Source: an uncultured Bacteroidales bacterium (GTDB lineage: Bacteria > Bacteroidota > Bacteroidia > Bacteroidales > Paludibacteraceae). Taken from it: a DNA stretch of 42,370 nt. The DNA is taken from positions 1 through 42,370 of the forward strand of contig CACYGT010000005.1 of the NCBI GenBank assembly GCA_902774075.1, read 5' to 3'. Made by a program: the position numbers and the translations under genes. Of the stretch, positions 42,365 to 42,370 are shown one piece after another. How positions within the stretch are numbered: position 1 is the first letter of the stretch; each line of letters starts with the position of its first letter. A model generated the notes under the pieces. It was given only the letters and a program-made list of their open reading frames with translations, was not told the origin of the DNA and searched no databases.

Positions 42365-42370
42365 TTTCTT

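Overview
The window looks like a chromosome segment of a Bacteroidota bacterium, most likely order Bacteroidales. The grounds are: nine promoters of the Bacteroidota type (TTTG or CTTG, exactly 20 bp, then TAnnTTTG), a Bacteroidota-type omega subunit, a long NusB, a PUR-family protein, a GlyRS of the single-chain type, a C-terminal type IX secretion (T9SS) like domain, and few Shine-Dalgarno sites. No rRNA, tRNA, insertion sequence or CRISPR array was seen.

Layout. 1-6.7 kb (minus strand): a partial secreted alkaline-phosphatase-like gene, a DUF4105 protein, a PAP2-type membrane protein, rpoN, a DegT/DnrJ sugar aminotransferase, a YbbR-domain protein, yajC and nusB, packed with ATGA or short overlaps. 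6.8-9.6 kb: a PUR-family protein (+) converging on coaBC, with rpoZ and bamD (-). 9.7-12.7 kb: apbE, two related beta-barrel outer membrane proteins and a small conserved protein (-). 12.8-15 kb: a polyisoprenyl-phosphate-type glycosyltransferase and a helical protein (+), converging on a PagL-like acyloxyacyl hydrolase (-). 16.3-20.7 kb: a lower-GC accessory block (-) with two unknowns, two BRCT proteins (one fused to a DnaQ-type exonuclease) and a DUF1016/YhcG nuclease. 20.9-30.5 kb (+): nitroreductase, pdxA, alaS, GtrA-like protein, guanine deaminase, lipoate ligase, class I aminotransferase and glyS. 30.6-32.4 kb: a secreted von Willebrand A protein with a T9SS-like tail. 32.6-42.2 kb (-): an AT-rich accessory block with a small C-terminally anchored protein, a 1955-residue cell-surface protein, and five unrecognised genes, one of which has the His/Cys layout of a caspase-fold protease.

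Two signals stand out. First, at least 17 short tracts of tandem 7-mers or 8-mers are scattered through the GC-richer core. They are usually 28 bp, and each locus has its own variant unit. They fill intergenic gaps up to the start codon, supply stop codons and alternative start codons, encode most of one signal-peptide core, and sit in frame inside pdxA, alaS, apbE, a glycosyltransferase and the VWA gene. None was seen inside the two AT-rich blocks. Second, the operon at 38.9-42.2 kb has a caspase-like protein, a possible HEAT-like protein and three unknowns behind a leader that can form competing GC-rich hairpins. It is a candidate uncharacterised defence or effector system.
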